NCBI RefSeq assembly: GCF_963082655.1
Contig: NC_081553.1
Location: 130,229,736-130,293,735, forward strand
DNA: 64,000 nt
Direction: 5' to 3'
DNA from: Stomoxys calcitrans
Lineage: Eukaryota; Arthropoda; Insecta; Diptera; Muscidae
Both the position numbers and the translations under genes were made by a program. This document shows, in pieces, positions 1 through 12,070 of this stretch; positions within the stretch are counted from its first letter, which is position 1; every line of letters begins with the position of its first letter. The notes under the pieces are model-generated. The model ran no database searches and was not told where the DNA came from. It saw only the letters and a program-made list of their open reading frames with translations.

Positions 1-310
1 ATATAGGGCGTGAGATGTTCTATTTGACGTCCCTGTATGTGTCATCAAAATTGGCACAGGTTTCGATATAACTCCCATATAATCTTTTATCCGGTATGGC
101 CTTTTAAGGATGTGGAAATCCAAATTTGTTCTCCCATCGTAGGAAAATCTTCCAAGGTTCTATTTAATATTTCAATAGGTATCCAAATTAAAGTCCGACT
201 AGATTTCGAGATAAGTTCTACATATCAAAAGCACTACGTACTCCAGGTGGTGTAGGGTATGATATAGTCGGCTTCGCCCGACTTTTGCCTTTCCTTACTG
301 GTTTTTCTTA
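1..310 (+). repeat. Rep-C dispersed repeat, 3' part
   Basis: Ends with GGTGTAGGGTATGATATAGT and CGGCTTCGCCCGACTTTTGC at about 247-296. Contains Rep-type phrases such as TTTCGATATAACTCCCATAT. Truncated by the window edge. Confidence 0.55.
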
Positions 311-1119
311 GATTTATTTCAATCTGTATAAGAAAATTTCAGTTTTTCCCATATTTGTTGTTTTAACACACAATACATTTTCCACGTTCGTGCCAAAAAT
401 TTCAAGTAATAAAAATTAAAACTCGTTTATCTCCGAAACCAGTGGAGATATTGTAGACCTTAAGCGGACTATTTTGTAGGGATTTTGGAGCATTGTCCAG
501 CAAAACAAAAAATAAGATCGGACCACAAATAAAGATTTGGCAGCCCGAACAATTTTTCGAAATATCAAAGGGATAATTTTTAGGGGCCTGCCAAAAGGCA
601 ATCGGTCACTAACACCTCAGCACTAACCATTCCAAATTTTAAAGAGATATTCCTACTCGTTCTCACCCGGCATATTTTTTACTATTTTTTTTTTCGATTT
701 TTTCCCATTGTGCGTCGTGAAATACCTGTCGGACTGCAATACAGTAAAATAGTTGCATCTGGGGCTCGGAAAAGACAAGAGTTATTGTTTATCCTCAACA
801 TGTGACTGTTTGTTGCGGTTTATGGTACGACGGGGTCTTTGCACCTTACTTTTTTGAAAATGAGGTTGGATCAACAGTGAAGGTGAATGGATTGCGTTAT
901 CGAGAGATTATTATTGATTTTTATGGGCAAAGTTGGATGGATTTGATCTGGACAATGTTAAGAGTAACACGAGCATGATTTAACATTTTATCCCAAAAAA
1001 TCGATTTTTTCTTTGAATACCAAAATAACAGCTCTTATTGGAAAACTCTTTACTTTGGTAGTTAACAATTTTTAGATTAAAGAACTTTTAAGTTAAAACA
1101 AACAGACTGTGTTTACTGA
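311..1119. other. No recognised feature
   Basis: AT-rich sequence without a convincing gene or repeat boundary. Short open frames are random. Confidence 0.5.
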
Positions 1120-1500
1120 TATGATTATACCCTACACCATTACTATGGTATTGGGTATTATAAGTTTGTGCATCTGTTTGAGACGCTAATAAGGAGAAGA
1201 GCTAGACCCATTGATAAGTACACCGATCGACTTAAAATCACATTCTGATTCGATTCTGCCATTTCCGTCTGTGAGTCCATGTATTCTTTTAATCAAGGTG
1301 CAGGTCGTATTTGTTGTCCAATGTCACAAAATTTTACACATGCCACTTTTTTGGCTCAAGGTCGAACGCTATTGATTTTGGTAGAAATCGGTTCAGGTTT
1401 AGATATAGCTCCCATCGCGATACGGATAGCCAGTCTCTAGAAACAACCCTTTTTTGCTGGCTTTTTAATGTTTTTGACTATGCTATTCTTTGAATAGAAA
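1120..1500 (-). repeat. Rep-C dispersed repeat, 5'-end type copy in reverse
   Basis: Starts TGATTATACCCTACACCATT, then a GACCCATTGATAAGTACACCG phrase and TAGATATAGCTCCCAT. Same family as the left edge, opposite orientation. Confidence 0.5.
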
Positions 1501-1639
1501 GCATTAAACAACAGTCTAAAGCCGGACAATATCCTGCAATGGAATCTCAATAAAATGTTTACGACCAAAAAAAGAAAGCGCAAACGTACAAACTAAATGA
1601 GAGTCACGTCGAAACAGACCGTACTGACTATAAGATGTA

Positions 1640-3500
1640 AGAACAAGTAAAAACGTGCTAAGTTCGGTAGGGCCGAATCTTGGGAACCCACCACCATTGA
1701 TTCTGCAGAAAATTAACACAAAACAAGTCATTGTTCAATTGTGTATAACAAAATATTGGTCTTTTTAGTAGCTTTATCTAAAAATAAACCGATCTGAACC
1801 ATATACGACACAGATGTCGAAAAGCCTAACATAAGTCACTGTCTCAAATTTCAGTGAAATCGGATTATAAATGCGCCTTTTATGGGGCCAAGACTTAAAA
1901 TCGAGAGATTGGTCTACATGGCAGCTATATCCAAATCTGCACCGATTTGGGCTAAGTTGCAGAAAAATGTCGAAGAGTCTAACACAACGCACTGTCCAAA
2001 ATTTCAGCGAAATCGGACAGTAAATGCGCCTTTTATGGCCCCAAGCTATATACAAATCTGAATCCGATCGGAGTAAAATTGAAGAAAAAATGTCGAAGGG
2101 CCTAAGACAACTCACTGTCCCAAATTTCAGCAAAATCGGATAATAAATGTGGCTTTTATGGGCCTAAGACCCTAAATCGGAGGATCGGTCTATATGGCAG
2201 CTATATCCAAATCTGGACCGATCTGAGCCAAATTGTCGAAGAATGTCGAAGGGCCTAACAAAACTTACTGTCCCAAATTTCAGCAAAATCGTATAATAAA
2301 TGTGGCTATTATGGGCCTAAGACCCTAAATCGGAGGATCAGTCTATATGGCAGCTATATCCAAATCTGGACCGATCTGAACCAAATTGACGAATGATGTA
2401 GTAGGGCCTAACACAACTCACTGTCTTAAATTTCAGCTAAATCGGATAATAAATGTGGCTTTTATGAGCCTAAGACCCTAAAGCGGCCGATCGGTCTATA
2501 TGGGGCTATATCAAGATATAGTCGACATACAAGATTTCTGCCAAACCAGGCAAACATTAAAACATCTGGGAACCAAAAAAGGTAATTGAGCTTATAGAAC
2601 GATTTGGACTGTACTTGGCGCAGTTGTTGGAAGTTGTAACAGAATATTATTGTACATGCAAAATTTTAGCCAAAAAATGCGGCTGCCAGGGGCTCAAGAA
2701 GTCAAATCGAGAGATCGGTATATATGGTCATAACCCGATTTGGACCGTATTTTGCAAAGTTTTTGGAAGTCGTATCAGAGCACTACGTGCAAAATTTCAT
2801 CTAAATTGGACAAAACTTGATGCTTCCTGGGGCTCAAGAAATCAAATCTGGAGATCGTTTTATATGCGAGCTATATTCAAATCTAAACCCATATCGTCCA
2901 TTACTCTACATCAATAAAAAGTATCTGTTCAAAATTTCAAGCGCCTAGCTAGACGGTCAAGAAAATGCCAACTTTATGAGGTCGCTGATCAATATTTCTA
3001 GGTGTTACAAACGGTTAAGATTAGAAACTAGATTTGTATACCACAATGCTGGAGGGTATAAAAATACCACATTTTAAATTTCAGACAAATTATTGTGCTC
3101 CCTAGATGCTCAAGAACTCAAATCGGATGCGATCAGGAGCTATATCAGTTTATAAACCCCTTTGAGATTATACTTGGCGCGGCTATTTGAACCCATAATA
3201 AAATTTTACGTACATAATTTCAGCCAAATCAGGTGGTCATTACGCCCTCAAGAAGCTTAAGAAGTTAAGATGCAAGATTGGTTTGAATGTACCAGTACCA
3301 GGTTATGAACTAAGTTGGACTATTCTTGCCACAGTTATGGGAAGTCAGAACAAAATACGAATTTCCAAAAATCGACTCAGAATGTCAAGAAGATCAAGAA
3401 TATGAATGCTTTCTGGGATCTCCGTTTAATATTTCGATGTGTTCAAACGAAATGACGAAATTAGTGTTCTCCCGTCCAATGGTGTAGGGTATAACAAAGA
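1640..3500 (+). repeat. Rep-A dispersed repeat, long copy
   Basis: Begins with CGTGCTAAGTTCGG and ends GGTGTAGGGTATAAC. Between 1880 and 2900 it contains degenerate monomers of about 140-160 bp, each with a CGATCGG-type phrase, TATATGGCAGCTATATC, a CCGAT phrase and AAATTTCAGC. Non-coding; shadow frames reflect the monomer period. Confidence 0.75.
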
Positions 3501-3740
3501 GCAAGAATTTATCTGTTAGTCGAAGTGGATTTTTTGTGTGGGTTGTACAGTTACTTACAATTGGGACGCTTGAAGTATGTCATATAGATATGTTTCTTCA
3601 CCAAATCTGGATTGCGGTGACTTCATTCAATATTTTCTTGGCGGTTATATTGGGTTTTTTTGGCTGCAGTCGACTTTTTACTTGTGGAAACAGCAAAAAT
3701 TATTTGCTATATAATGGGCCTCTTTTCAAATTAACCTCAC

Positions 3741-4007
3741 CTACACGCAAAAATATAAAACGTTTGAGACTTTTTTACGACAAATAAAATACTTTTATAA
3801 CAAAGGCTTTCTTTTATTGTAACCATTTAATGTTTCCCTTCAACATATCAAACTTTAGCCACAAACGTAGCATTATTGAACATAACTATTATTGTTTATA
3901 GAAAACCCTTTAGCAGCTTCGCCTAAGGTAAAATTACCTTTCTTTTGTTGTAAAACCAAAAACTCTTTAATTGCAAAAGTGCTTCGATAGCCGCAAACGA
4001 TTATTCG
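3741..4007 (-). repeat. MITE-like repeat, copy 1
   Basis: About 267 bp matching the reverse complement of 35627-35876 at roughly three quarters of positions. Shared blocks include ATGCTACGTTTGTGGCTAA-type and CGGCTATCGA sequences. The ACACGCAAAAA end looks like a transposon terminus. Confidence 0.6.
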
Positions 4008-4424
4008 TGTACTGGACTAATAGTTATTCTCTTATATCTTTCCTATTACAGAGAAAGGGTAAGCACTTGAGCTTTAGAGTAGTAATGGGCAAAAATACTC
4101 ACACTATTGCACATTACTTTGAATGCATACAAGAAAATTATACCAAGCAGGCTCTTGGGCTTGCGAATAATTGCAATTATGTGCTCTCTACTGTTATAGA
4201 CACATTTTCACACAAAGCATGTTTTCCTTTTTTGACTGATGAAAGAGAAGTGGGATGTTGAGCACCTCGGTCAAGTGCGGATGTTAAACTCGGAAAGGGA
4301 AAATTTTTAAAGTTTCGCCTTAAGAAAGACAAAAATTTTTAGAGCATTGTTTTTCGAGATAGAAAAATATCCATCCCAAAGTAGGTATTTAAATGTGCGA
4401 AAACAATCACTTCCATAGGTAATT

Positions 4425-5215
4425 TTTATACCTACCACCGTTTGTAACACCTCGAAATATTGATCTAGGATTCCATAAAATTTATTTATTCATGATTGTC
4501 TCGACATCCTTAGTCGATTTAGCCATATCCGTCCGTCCGTCTGTCATAATCATGATAGCGGTCGAACGCGTAAAGCTAGCCGTTTGAAATTTTGCACAGA
4601 TACTTACTATTAATGTAGGTCATTGGGGATTGCAAATGGGTTACATCGGTTCAGATTTGGATATAGCTCCCATATAAACCGATCTCCCGATTTGACTTCT
4701 TGAGCTCCTAGAACGATTTTTTTTTATCGATTTGGCTGAAATTTTGTAGATAGTGTTCTGTTATGACTTCCAACAACTGTGCTTAGTATTGCCAAAATCG
4801 GAAAAGAACCTGATATAGCTCCCAAATAAATCGATCTCCCGATTTGACTTCTTGAGCCCCTGGTAGCCACAATTTTCATTCGATTTGGCTGAAATTTTGC
4901 ATATAGTGTTATGTTATGACTATCAACAACTGTGCCAAGTACGGTCCGAATCGGTCTATAACCTGATTGAGCCCCTCGAAGCCGCAATTATTGTCCGATT
5001 TAGCTGAAATAAAATGTTATGAAAATTTCAAGCAGCTAGCTTTACTCCTTTTAAAAGTTAGCGTGCTTTCGACAGACAGACAGACGGATGGACATGGCTT
5101 GATCGACATAAAATGTCACGACGATCAAGAATATGTATACTTTATGGGGTCTCAGACGAATATTTCGAGATGTTACAAACAGAATGACGAAATTAGTGGT
5201 GGAGGGTATAATTAA
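4425..5215. repeat. Rep-A copies arranged head to head
   Basis: Left part 4425-4975 is in minus orientation (starting TTTATACCTACCACC), right part 4976-5213 in plus orientation (ending GTGGAGGGTATAATT). Both outer ends are therefore the same terminus, giving an inverted-repeat appearance. Confidence 0.7.
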
Positions 5216-5463
5216 ATAGAATATACATAAGCATTACGTAAAATCAATATATATCTTAACAAAAACTATTTAAAACCCCGAATAACTTGTTCTATATATC
5301 AAGCACAAAGGGTACTGTCATGCTAAAAACACTTTATATTTGTCACAGATTCGTGTAAAAATTCATCGCAAAACAACATGTACTTTTATATCCCAACGGT
5401 TTTCAGGAAAGAAGTTTACTTGGCGAAAATTTCCTTTACTTGGAACGAGTTTTTTTTGGTTGT

Positions 5464-5630
5464 AGGTAAGGTTAGAGTGGCAGACTATTTTTCGAAACAG
5501 ATTCACTTGGACAATTTTAGTCCATTGTGATACGCCAGTAGCAACAGACCAGGCTTCTAGTGGAAATCGAACCCACGCTTTTGCATTGGTAATCCGAATA
5601 CCCTATCAACTCGGCTAACAAGCGTCATAA
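5464..5630 (-). mobile_element. tRNA-derived SINE (family 2) with CCTAA-like tail
   Basis: Minus strand: box A-like TTAGCCGAGTTGATAGGG (about 5621-5604), box B GGTTCGATTTCC (about 5578-5567), then a body and a 3' end CTGCCACTCTAACCTTACC at 5464-5482. The head is tRNA-like but lacks a matching acceptor stem, so it is not a tRNA gene. Different body from family 1. Confidence 0.7.
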
Positions 5631-5639
5631 TCTACTAAA

Positions 5640-5840
5640 TTCCCCATTAACAAGCCATTAAGGAACAGGGGTTACTTCTCTCATATTAATGAGTGCAGTC
5701 CGATTAAAGTTTAAGCTTATTAATAAGGGACCTGCATTTTTATGCCGATTCGGGGGGAAGTTTTCTAATGTTCATGCCTGAATTAGAACCCAGTCGTTCG
5801 TCGCCATAGGCGGACAGAGGTTACTCTGCGCCACGGTAGC
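5640..5840 (-). mobile_element. tRNA-derived SINE (family 1), deleted copy
   Basis: On the minus strand the head GCGCTACCGTGGCGCAGAG ends near 5840 and the tail CCCTGTTCCTTAATGGCTTG near 5650. Much of the middle is missing. Confidence 0.65.
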
Positions 5841-5865
5841 GCAAAAGTGACTGCTCTCCCATTTA

Positions 5866-5925
5866 AGCAAATTTCTTGTTGTTCCAGCAAACATTTTGCT
5901 ATTTTTACTAACAAATTTCTCTAGG
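5866..5925 (-). repeat. Fragment of the 107-bp TIR element end
   Basis: On the minus strand AGAGAAATTTGTTAGTAAAA and TGTTTGCTGGAACA match the outer part of the inverted repeats at 28627 and 34179. Adjacent to a SINE fragment. Confidence 0.6.
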
Positions 5926-6939
5926 TTTTGAATAGAGTAACTCAAATCAGTCGACACTAATTGATAGTAGTCTCTCCTACAGTTAGCAGTGTACAGTTTC
6001 ATAGGAAACGTTTAAATTTGTTTTGTAACGTAATTTGTTAAAAAATTTAATAGTGATAAGGTTGCACGAGATGTATACAATATTAGCAAAACAATGCACA
6101 ACTGCAACAAAGGTCGAAATAAAAAATTAAATTGCTTTCTTGTTGAATACAAAAATGACATACTAGAAAATCTTGACCTGGTCCCAAACGATGCGCAAAA
6201 CACGAAGGTGTTGTGCACATTTTTTTGGCCACGCGTAAAACAGCCCTTTGATCTTTGATTAAGGCAAGGAAACATCAATGGATTTCTTGCCTGTATTTAT
6301 ACTGAATGTTATTCTGTTTTTCCACAATAAAATATGAAATAAGTTCTCAATTTATGTCAACATTCTACTACATGGAACTATTTTTCATAATGCGTCATCA
6401 ATCGAACGTTTACACAAAGAGAAAAAGTATTGTAAAAAATCAATTAAAAAAAAAAAACAGTTCAAGTTCAGAGATATGGATGGAAACATTAAAGTGTGTC
6501 AGACTCGAATATTTCAATCACTCGTCGCCTTCCCGATCTTCCCCAACACAACAAACTTTACTTCAGAAACGTAGCGATGATTGATGGATTTGATATATGA
6601 ACATCACCGAGTGATCGATCGATCAATGGTGTGTTTATTTTATTGACTGATGCCAAAATGCTGAGGATGTACTAAAAAAATTCAATGTCTGATCCATTCT
6701 TGTCTCCGCCGAGATTGCCAATGGTTTGTCATCACTTTGGTCATAATCTTGGGGTGTGATTGATAGATGCTCGATTAATGAGCAATTGCAACATTTTTTT
6801 CAACCTTTATCGTTGCTGATTTGCTTTGGGCTGCAAAGTCTGAAGTAATGCCACGCAAGGAGCTGGAATTTCTTAAAATTGAGTAGGAGTAAAATTTGAT
6901 TTAAATGTACATACATAGTTTTTTTTTTTTTCAAACTAT
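5926..6939. other. No recognised feature
   Basis: AT-rich, with homopolymer runs and a GATCGATCGATCAATGG motif near 6615. No gene supported. Confidence 0.45.
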
Positions 6940-7215
6940 AATGTACAGTGTTATTAGAAGAAATTCCCATAGGAGCTGGGTATTTGCGAGCCGAAAGCCA
7001 GGGAGAACGCACAATTGGCTGCCTCACTCTTTTGATATTTTCCGGAATTCTGATGGTCCGTTGAAATCCATTTCTCCCGAAATGAGTTAACCCACGACAG
7101 AATCGAATTACGACCAGGAACGAGTCTTTGAGGAGGAATTTCAAAGACATCGCGGAAGGCACGTTTCGTAACAATAACTGAGCGACCGTTAGATAAGAAG
7201 CACTCGACGGCGAAG
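6940..7215 (-). pseudogene. Mariner/IS630 transposase relic, N-terminal DNA-binding part
   Basis: On the minus strand, QRAFAVECFLSNGRSVIV (from 7215 downward) followed after a frameshift by RIPENIKRVRQPIVRSPW and SARKYPAPMGIS. These resemble the two helix-turn-helix segments of transposases of this family, the part missing from the other two relics. No catalytic domain remains. Confidence 0.55.
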
Positions 7216-7289
7216 GCCCGCTGTTACCAAGATCAGAGCACGACGATAACTGACTAGAGAGTGAAATGGTGATTTCGATTCTGAAAAAA

Positions 7290-8385
7290 AATGTTACACC
7301 AATGCACTTCTACGGGACAACATTTTGCAAATGTCGCCTCAACCCTCTCATAGGATGGCGATATACTAATTTCGTCGTTCTGTATGTAACTCCTCGTAAT
7401 ATTCGTCTAAGACCCCATAATGTATATATATTCTTGATCGTCATGACATTTTAAATCGAATTGCCCATGTCCATCCGTCTGTCTGTCGAAAGCACGCTAA
7501 CTTTCGAAGGTCCACATTTGGATATAGCTGCCATATAAACCGATCTGGGATCTTGACTTCTTGAGTCGCTAGAGGGCACAATGCTTATCCGATTTGGCTG
7601 AAATTTTGCATAAGGTGTTTTATTATGACTTCCAACAACTGTGCTTAGTGTGGTTCAAATCGGTCAATAACCTGATATAGCTGTCATATAAACCGATCTG
7701 GGGTCTTGACTTCTTGAGCCAATAGAGGGCGCAATTATTATCCGATTTAGCTGAAATTTTGCATGAGGTGTTTTGTTATGACTTTAAACAACTGTACTAA
7801 GAATAGTCCAAATCGGTCGATAACCTGATATAGTTGCCATATAAACCGATCTGGGGTCTTGACTTCTTTAGCCTCTACAAGGAGCAATTCCTATCCGATT
7901 TGGCTGAAATATTGCATGACGTGTTTTGTTATCTTTCAACAACTGTGCCAAATATGGTTCAAATCGGTACATAATCTGATATAGCTGCCATATAAACCGA
8001 TCTGGGATCTTGGGATCTTCTTGAGCCTCTAAATGGCGCAATTCTCATCCAATTTGGCAGAAATTTTGTACAACGGCTTCTCTCATGAAAACATAACATA
8101 TGTACGTGTCGAATCGGTTTATAGCCTAATACATCTTCCCTGTAAACCGATCTCCCTATTTTACTTCTTCAGCCCCTAAAGTGCGCAATTCTTACTAGAT
8201 TTGGCTGAAGTTTTACAAAATGGTCTTCAATATTCAGTTCAATTATGGTCCGAAATGAACCATAACTTGATATTGTTGCAATAACATAGCAATTGATTTC
8301 TTTTATTCTTTGTTTACCTAAAAAGGGATGCCGTGGCTAGAAGAGCGTATATAAGATTCGGCCCGGCCGAACAATGTTCATATGT
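7290..8385 (-). repeat. Rep-A dispersed repeat, near complete copy
   Basis: Runs from ATAGGATGGCGATATACTAA to GATTCGGCCCGGCCGAAC. About six internal monomers, each with CTTGACTTCTTGAGC, CCGATTTGGCTGAAAT and TATAGCTGCCATATAAACCG. Confidence 0.8.
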
Positions 8386-8653
8386 CCATATGCAGTCATT
8401 TCAACCAAATGATACGGTAATAATAGCATCCTCGTCTTCGGATGAAGAATTTTCTGGCAATCCATCTAATATGCAGTTAGCTAAATAACACGCAGGCACT
8501 TTTTCCATTTTAAATATTTACTTTTGAAATTTTGCCGCTTTATCTACATATTCAAAAAACTTTGTCTTCGTCTTCTTCTGCTCAAACAAAATTTTCTTGA
8601 ATGATAGCCGCTGATTTTAAATGCGACATTCTCCACCGTGGACTTGGCACGGT

Positions 8654-8820
8654 ATAGGTTAGGTTAGGTTGAATGGGTTGGAACACAGCAAGTGTTCAAT
8701 AGTCTCCTGCTCATCCTCATCGAGGTAACTCCTACAGAAGTCATTGTGTGGTATCCCCAAGGGCGCCGCCATGCGGCCTATGGCACAGTGTCCGGTTATG
8801 ACCACTGTCAAAGTACTCAC
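8654..8820 (-). pseudogene. 3' end of a LINE with CCTAA tail
   Basis: On the minus strand this reads TVVITGHCAIGRMAA, then a knuckle-like QETIEHLL, then a stop and three CCTAA-type units at 8655-8669. The match to the C-terminal TGH..G....L motif of the other RNase H LINE copies supports the call. 5'-truncated. Confidence 0.6.
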
Positions 8821-8929
8821 CGACCTCCTACGCACGGTGTAAGATATGCTTCATTTTTCCACTCTCTGTAGGCAACACCATTACAAACGAATACTGCACC
8901 CTGTGGTGGGGTTAAATTTTTTTTGGACA

Positions 8930-9370
8930 AACGTACTAAAACTTCGATTTGAGTGCAATATGTCGAAAAAATGCTACACACATATCTTATTAGTGTAGGT
9001 CGGTTGGGATTGTAAATGAGCCAAATCGGTTCATGTTTTGATATAGCTGCCATATAAACCGAACATGGGTCTTGACGTCATGAGCATCTAGAGGGCGCAA
9101 TTCTTATCCGATTTGGCTGAAATTTTGCATTAAGTGTTTTATTATGACTTCTAAAAACTGCGCTGAATATGGTTTAAATCGGTCCGTAAGCTAATATAGC
9201 TGCCATATAAACACTAGAGGACACAATTCTTATCCGATTTGGCTGAAATTTTTTTTTAATGGCCTTTCCATGACCTCCAATTTGGACTTGTATCTTGACA
9301 ACTCTTTATCGATCTATAGCCGAATTGATACAACTCTTAATCGATTTATAGCCTGATACCCATAGTTTGG
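8930..9370 (-). repeat. Rep-A partial copy
   Basis: Two monomers with GATATAGCTGCCATATAAAC and CGATTTGGCTGAAATTTT; both termini missing. Confidence 0.7.
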
Positions 9371-9889
9371 CTAATGGCTTTATCGCAAATTGATCGCAAT
9401 GAATTACGGAATATGATCTTTCTTCTTTTGTTTACACGTGTTTTATGTGTCGGTGCCGAGTCTTGTTGGTGCTTCCATGGTCTAGAACAGAAATGTTTTG
9501 CGTGTCCACGGCTTCAAAGCATCTTCCAAAATGATTTCCCTAAAATAAGTCGCAAGTCGCACTTTGACCCAAAGTTTGATGAAAATGTTCGGAGAGCGGC
9601 CTTCAGCAGTCACAGCTGCTCAGGCCGTTACGTGAGATAGAAATTATTTTGGGGTGGCCGTATGTTGGCAAGGTATGAAAATGTTGATACTTTGGTACTT
9701 TTTTATACTTTTTAAACACCAAAATACCACGCCATCCCCGCGAGCCATTTCGTACCTTCTGCGAAAGTATTTTTTAATTATATGCCTAATATTACTGAAG
9801 ATATAAATAGACAAACGCAATCAGTTGATCGAAATAACGCACTAAACAGTTGCCAAAAATATAATCTGCGACAAATTGAAAAATAGTTT

Positions 9890-11990
9890 TACTTAAATGG
9901 CGGTGATGTCTTGCTAGCTGTTTCTTCCGAATTACCAACTGAAGAAATTTTCTTTCCCACACCGGTTGATATTGAAATTGTTGCTGTTATTTACGTGTTC
10001 ACACATTCCTCCAATCGGCAAGGTCAAACGATATATTAATTACTCTTGGTGACTTTAATCTGTCAGATATTAAATGGATTGGGAGTCATGCTAATAATGA
10101 TTTTTTGAAATGAACGAATGCGAGTACTGAGAAATGTTAGTCGTTAATAAGTTTTGGTCTATCGCAAATTAATAAGATCTCTAACTTATGTGGAAGACCC
10201 CTTGATCTCATATTCGTAAGTCATCCTCGAGATATATTGCTTTTTCCCTTAGACCCCATTGCCCATCCAGAGGAGAAATAAACCCACACAACTATAAACC
10301 TTCAGTTCCCCTTATCGTTCGTTTCTACATGCCCTAGTAAATCATATCAAAATAAATCTGTATATTGCTTCTCAAAGACGAATTATGTTAAATTGAATTC
10401 ACTTTGGAGTTCAATGGACTGGACTATCCTTTATTCAATGAATTCTTTCGATATAATGTTAAAAATGTTTTCCAATACTCTAGTACAATATGTGTCGGAA
10501 ACTGTTCCAAAGAAAGTTTCCTTTACGAATGTTGGTCCTCCAACAATTGTACGGCAAGAACATAACAAAAATGAAGAATGAGATTTTTTCGAATCCTAAA
10601 CCCTTTTATGGTTTTATTAAAAAAAACCGTTGAGGTTATGGTTTACCAAGGAGTGTACAATTGAGACAAGTTGTAGCGGATGATGATATTGAAAACTTAA
10701 ATATATTTGCATCATTTTTTAGAACCACTTATTCCACCAAATCGCACGCGGAATCTTTTCAATGTCCATACCCGTTTTCTTAATTCTCCTCTATACGCGT
10801 TAATGCTCATATTGTTGGTGTTTCTACTGTTTTAGAGAACTTAAGATGTCTTAAAAGTATGACAGCTCCAGGGCCAGATCGAATCCCAGCATGCATACTT
10901 AAATACTGTGCGGAAAATCTTGCACCTTCTCTTTGCATGCAGTTCAACAAATCTTTATATTTTGGATATTTTCCGAAAATGTGGAAGGAGTCTTATATTG
11001 TTTCTTTGTTTAAATCAGGTAATAGAACTGACGTATCCAATTATAGAGGTATCGCCATGCCTGAATTATTTGAGAAACTTGTTACAGATACAGTATCGTT
11101 CCAAATATCATCTATTTCATCGAAATGCCAGCATGGATTTCGAAAGCATCGACATTAACGAACATTGTGAAGCTTACTACGGTTGTGAACGATGGATTCA
11201 GAACGAAATACTAGACAGACTGTATTTATATTGACTTCAGCAAAGCATTCCATAAGATAAATTATAGATTGCTATTGAAAAAGTTGCATTACAAGGGATT
11301 CGGTCCATCGAAATGGAAATGGATAAAATGGTACCTTATTGGCGTATCGCAAATGGTGAAATTTGGTAGTGCAGTGTCAAATAAAATTAATGCAATTTCT
11401 GTGGTTCCACAAGGAGCCATCATGGTTCTGAACTCTTTACTTTTTAAATGCCTTGCCGAATGTAGAACGAAAGTTTTGTGTATGCGGATGATGTCCTAAA
11501 ATCGCTCGTACCAAAGTTAACTGCAATCTAATCTTAACAGTTTTTTTTTTGACTTGCGCTAATATAATCTAAACATTAATGTAAGCATATGACCTTTTAT
11601 AGACAAGGTAGAATACACGAAAGTTATTATTTTAATGACTGTTTAATTGAATCTGTTACATTAATGAATAACCTTGGGATCTTTTTGGATCACCAACTAG
11701 ACTTCCGGGAGCATGTTTCTGTAATTACTAATAAGGAATATATTAAAATCTGCGGAAAAAAAATTCTCGTATCCATTGGTTATTAAACATTTGTATATTT
11801 CTTTTGTGCTTTGGATCTTAGATCAAGGTTCTGTAGTATGGGACCCAGTTTACATTATTCATTCCAATACAATTGCATCTGTTCAGAAACAATTTTTTTT
11901 ATATTGTAGTTTGCCTGGAACCACTAACATTTGCTTAGCTATAATAGGTAAGTTAAGGTTGAAAAGAGGGTGCATATATTAATCCGCCCC
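9890..11990 (+). pseudogene. Decayed Jockey/CR1-like LINE
   Basis: Fragments in several frames read in order. An endonuclease-like stretch near 10020-10075 resembles a GDFN-type motif. A linker follows, then RT motifs starting at 10859 (TAPGPDRIPACILKYC), SNYRGIAM, YIDFSKAFHKI (11226 on), VVPQGA (11403), a degenerate YADD-like site near 11480, and LGIFLDHQLDFREH (11670). Stops and frameshifts are frequent, so it is an old dead copy. Its 3' part forms the left arm of the large inverted duplication described separately. Confidence 0.75.
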
Positions 11991-12070
11991 ATGCCACTAT
12001 GGACATACGCTTAAGCCAGTAATCGGATTGTTTTGTACTCTAAAAACTATAAAGTAACCTCTTAAAAGAA
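11509..12070. repeat. Left arm of a large inverted duplication
   Basis: 562 bp spanning the end of the Jockey-like relic and the beginning of the adjacent LINE fragment. It is present again in reverse complement at 13451-13990 with about 99 percent identity over the parts I compared (for example a single G/A difference at the GGACCC/GGATCC site), apart from small deletions at the outer end. Confidence 0.9.

Noticed and set aside
3536..3787. 83-codon hydrophobic frame
   Set aside because: No family resemblance, no splice or promoter context, AT-rich flanks; partly within a MITE-like repeat.
5562..5630. tRNA gene on the minus strand
   Set aside because: tRNA-like head only, no matching acceptor stem, and it carries a SINE body and tail.
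8655..8669. Telomere-like TTAGG repeats
   Set aside because: Only two or three units at LINE 3' ends; they are transposon tails, and flies lack TTAGG telomeres.
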